Shown here: in pieces, positions 63,941 to 64,000 of the stretch
Numbering within the stretch: position 1 is the stretch's first letter
How the letters are laid out: each line of letters opens with the position of its first letter
Source of the DNA: Pseudomonas sp. IPO3778
GTDB taxonomy: Bacteria; Pseudomonadota; Gammaproteobacteria; Pseudomonadales; Pseudomonadaceae
NCBI RefSeq assembly: GCF_013386825.1
Contig: NZ_JACARC010000037.1
Location: 124,001 to 188,000 of the forward strand
Direction of reading: 5' to 3'
Length of the DNA: 64,000 nt
The notes under the pieces: model-generated
Seen by the model: only the letters and a program-made list of their open reading frames with translations
Told to the model about the DNA's origin: nothing
Databases searched by the model: none
Program-made: the position numbers and the translations under genes

Positions 63941-64000
63941 TTATCGTTTCTGCAGGTGGGCCATGCTCGCCCCCAGTGCCTGCTTGATGTCCGCCAGGCC
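63941..64000 (-). CDS. C-terminal end of the gene upstream of iolD (probably another iol gene)
   Basis: Nineteen codons ending in TAA (GLADIKQALGASMAHLQKR) are visible; the rest lies beyond the window. The 10-bp gap to iolD and shared direction make it an iol operon gene, such as iolE or iolB, but the fragment is too short to identify. Confidence 0.6.
   Translation of the reverse strand, partial: GLADIKQALGASMAHLQKR

Overview
The window reads as a stretch of chromosome from a Pseudomonas of the fluorescens group. The support is a 1619-residue NAD-type glutamate dehydrogenase next to a moxR/DUF58/VWA operon (as around PA3068-PA3075 in P. aeruginosa, from memory), high-GC codon use, and twelve intergenic inverted-repeat elements of the REPIN type in three sequence classes. 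No rRNA, tRNA, CRISPR array, integrase or transposase was seen.

Layout. 1-4.9 kb: the end of a TadG-like gene, an APH-fold kinase plus an SDR, a MocR regulator and a periplasmic cupin. 5.0-8.8 kb: tag, then a DctA-type transporter followed by two tandem FCD-domain GntR regulators; two identical GGT-N3-ACC palindromes flank the candidate transporter promoter. 9.0-13.9 kb: gdhB. 14.4-16.1 kb: an AT-richer orphan resembling the dermonecrotic-toxin-like DUF6543 family, lying where the gdhB-moxR neighbourhood is expected to be continuous. 16.2-23.7 kb: a small conserved gene and a six-gene Bat-type operon with stop/start overlaps.

23.9-32.0 kb: a polyol ABC importer in the gene order glpSTPQUV known from Rhizobium glycerol uptake, with a near-consensus sigma-54 promoter, six TGAACA repeats upstream, and a divergent AcoR-type activator that keeps the GAFTGA motif. 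The two ATPases have complementary defects that predict one normal and one degenerate ATP site. 32.1-39.6 kb: seven co-directional genes (Na+/solute symporter with a DUF3311 partner, two small-molecule kinases, a carbamoylase-type hydrolase, a DeoR regulator, an amidase) that look like an uncharacterised catabolic unit. 39.8-45.3 kb: an Rhs polymorphic toxin with an Imm50-like immunity gene, an apparently frameshifted start, and a possible decayed remnant downstream.

45.3-54.4 kb: a DUF3995 protein, a DUF2946 protein with a TonB-dependent receptor, an orphan ProX-like binding protein, several small hypothetical genes, a soluble-sensor chemotaxis protein and a DksA variant lacking two zinc cysteines. 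54.7-64.0 kb: an inositol catabolic and transport block (from iolD and iolG through an IolH-like isomerase and a YdgJ/IolW-like dehydrogenase to a binding protein, ATPase and permease), with a GGAA-N6-TTCC site, the motif linked to RpiR-type IolR regulators, upstream of the binding protein.

The best candidates for undescribed biology are the 32.1-39.6 kb catabolic unit, the asymmetric sigma-54-controlled GlpST importer, and the two toxin loci.
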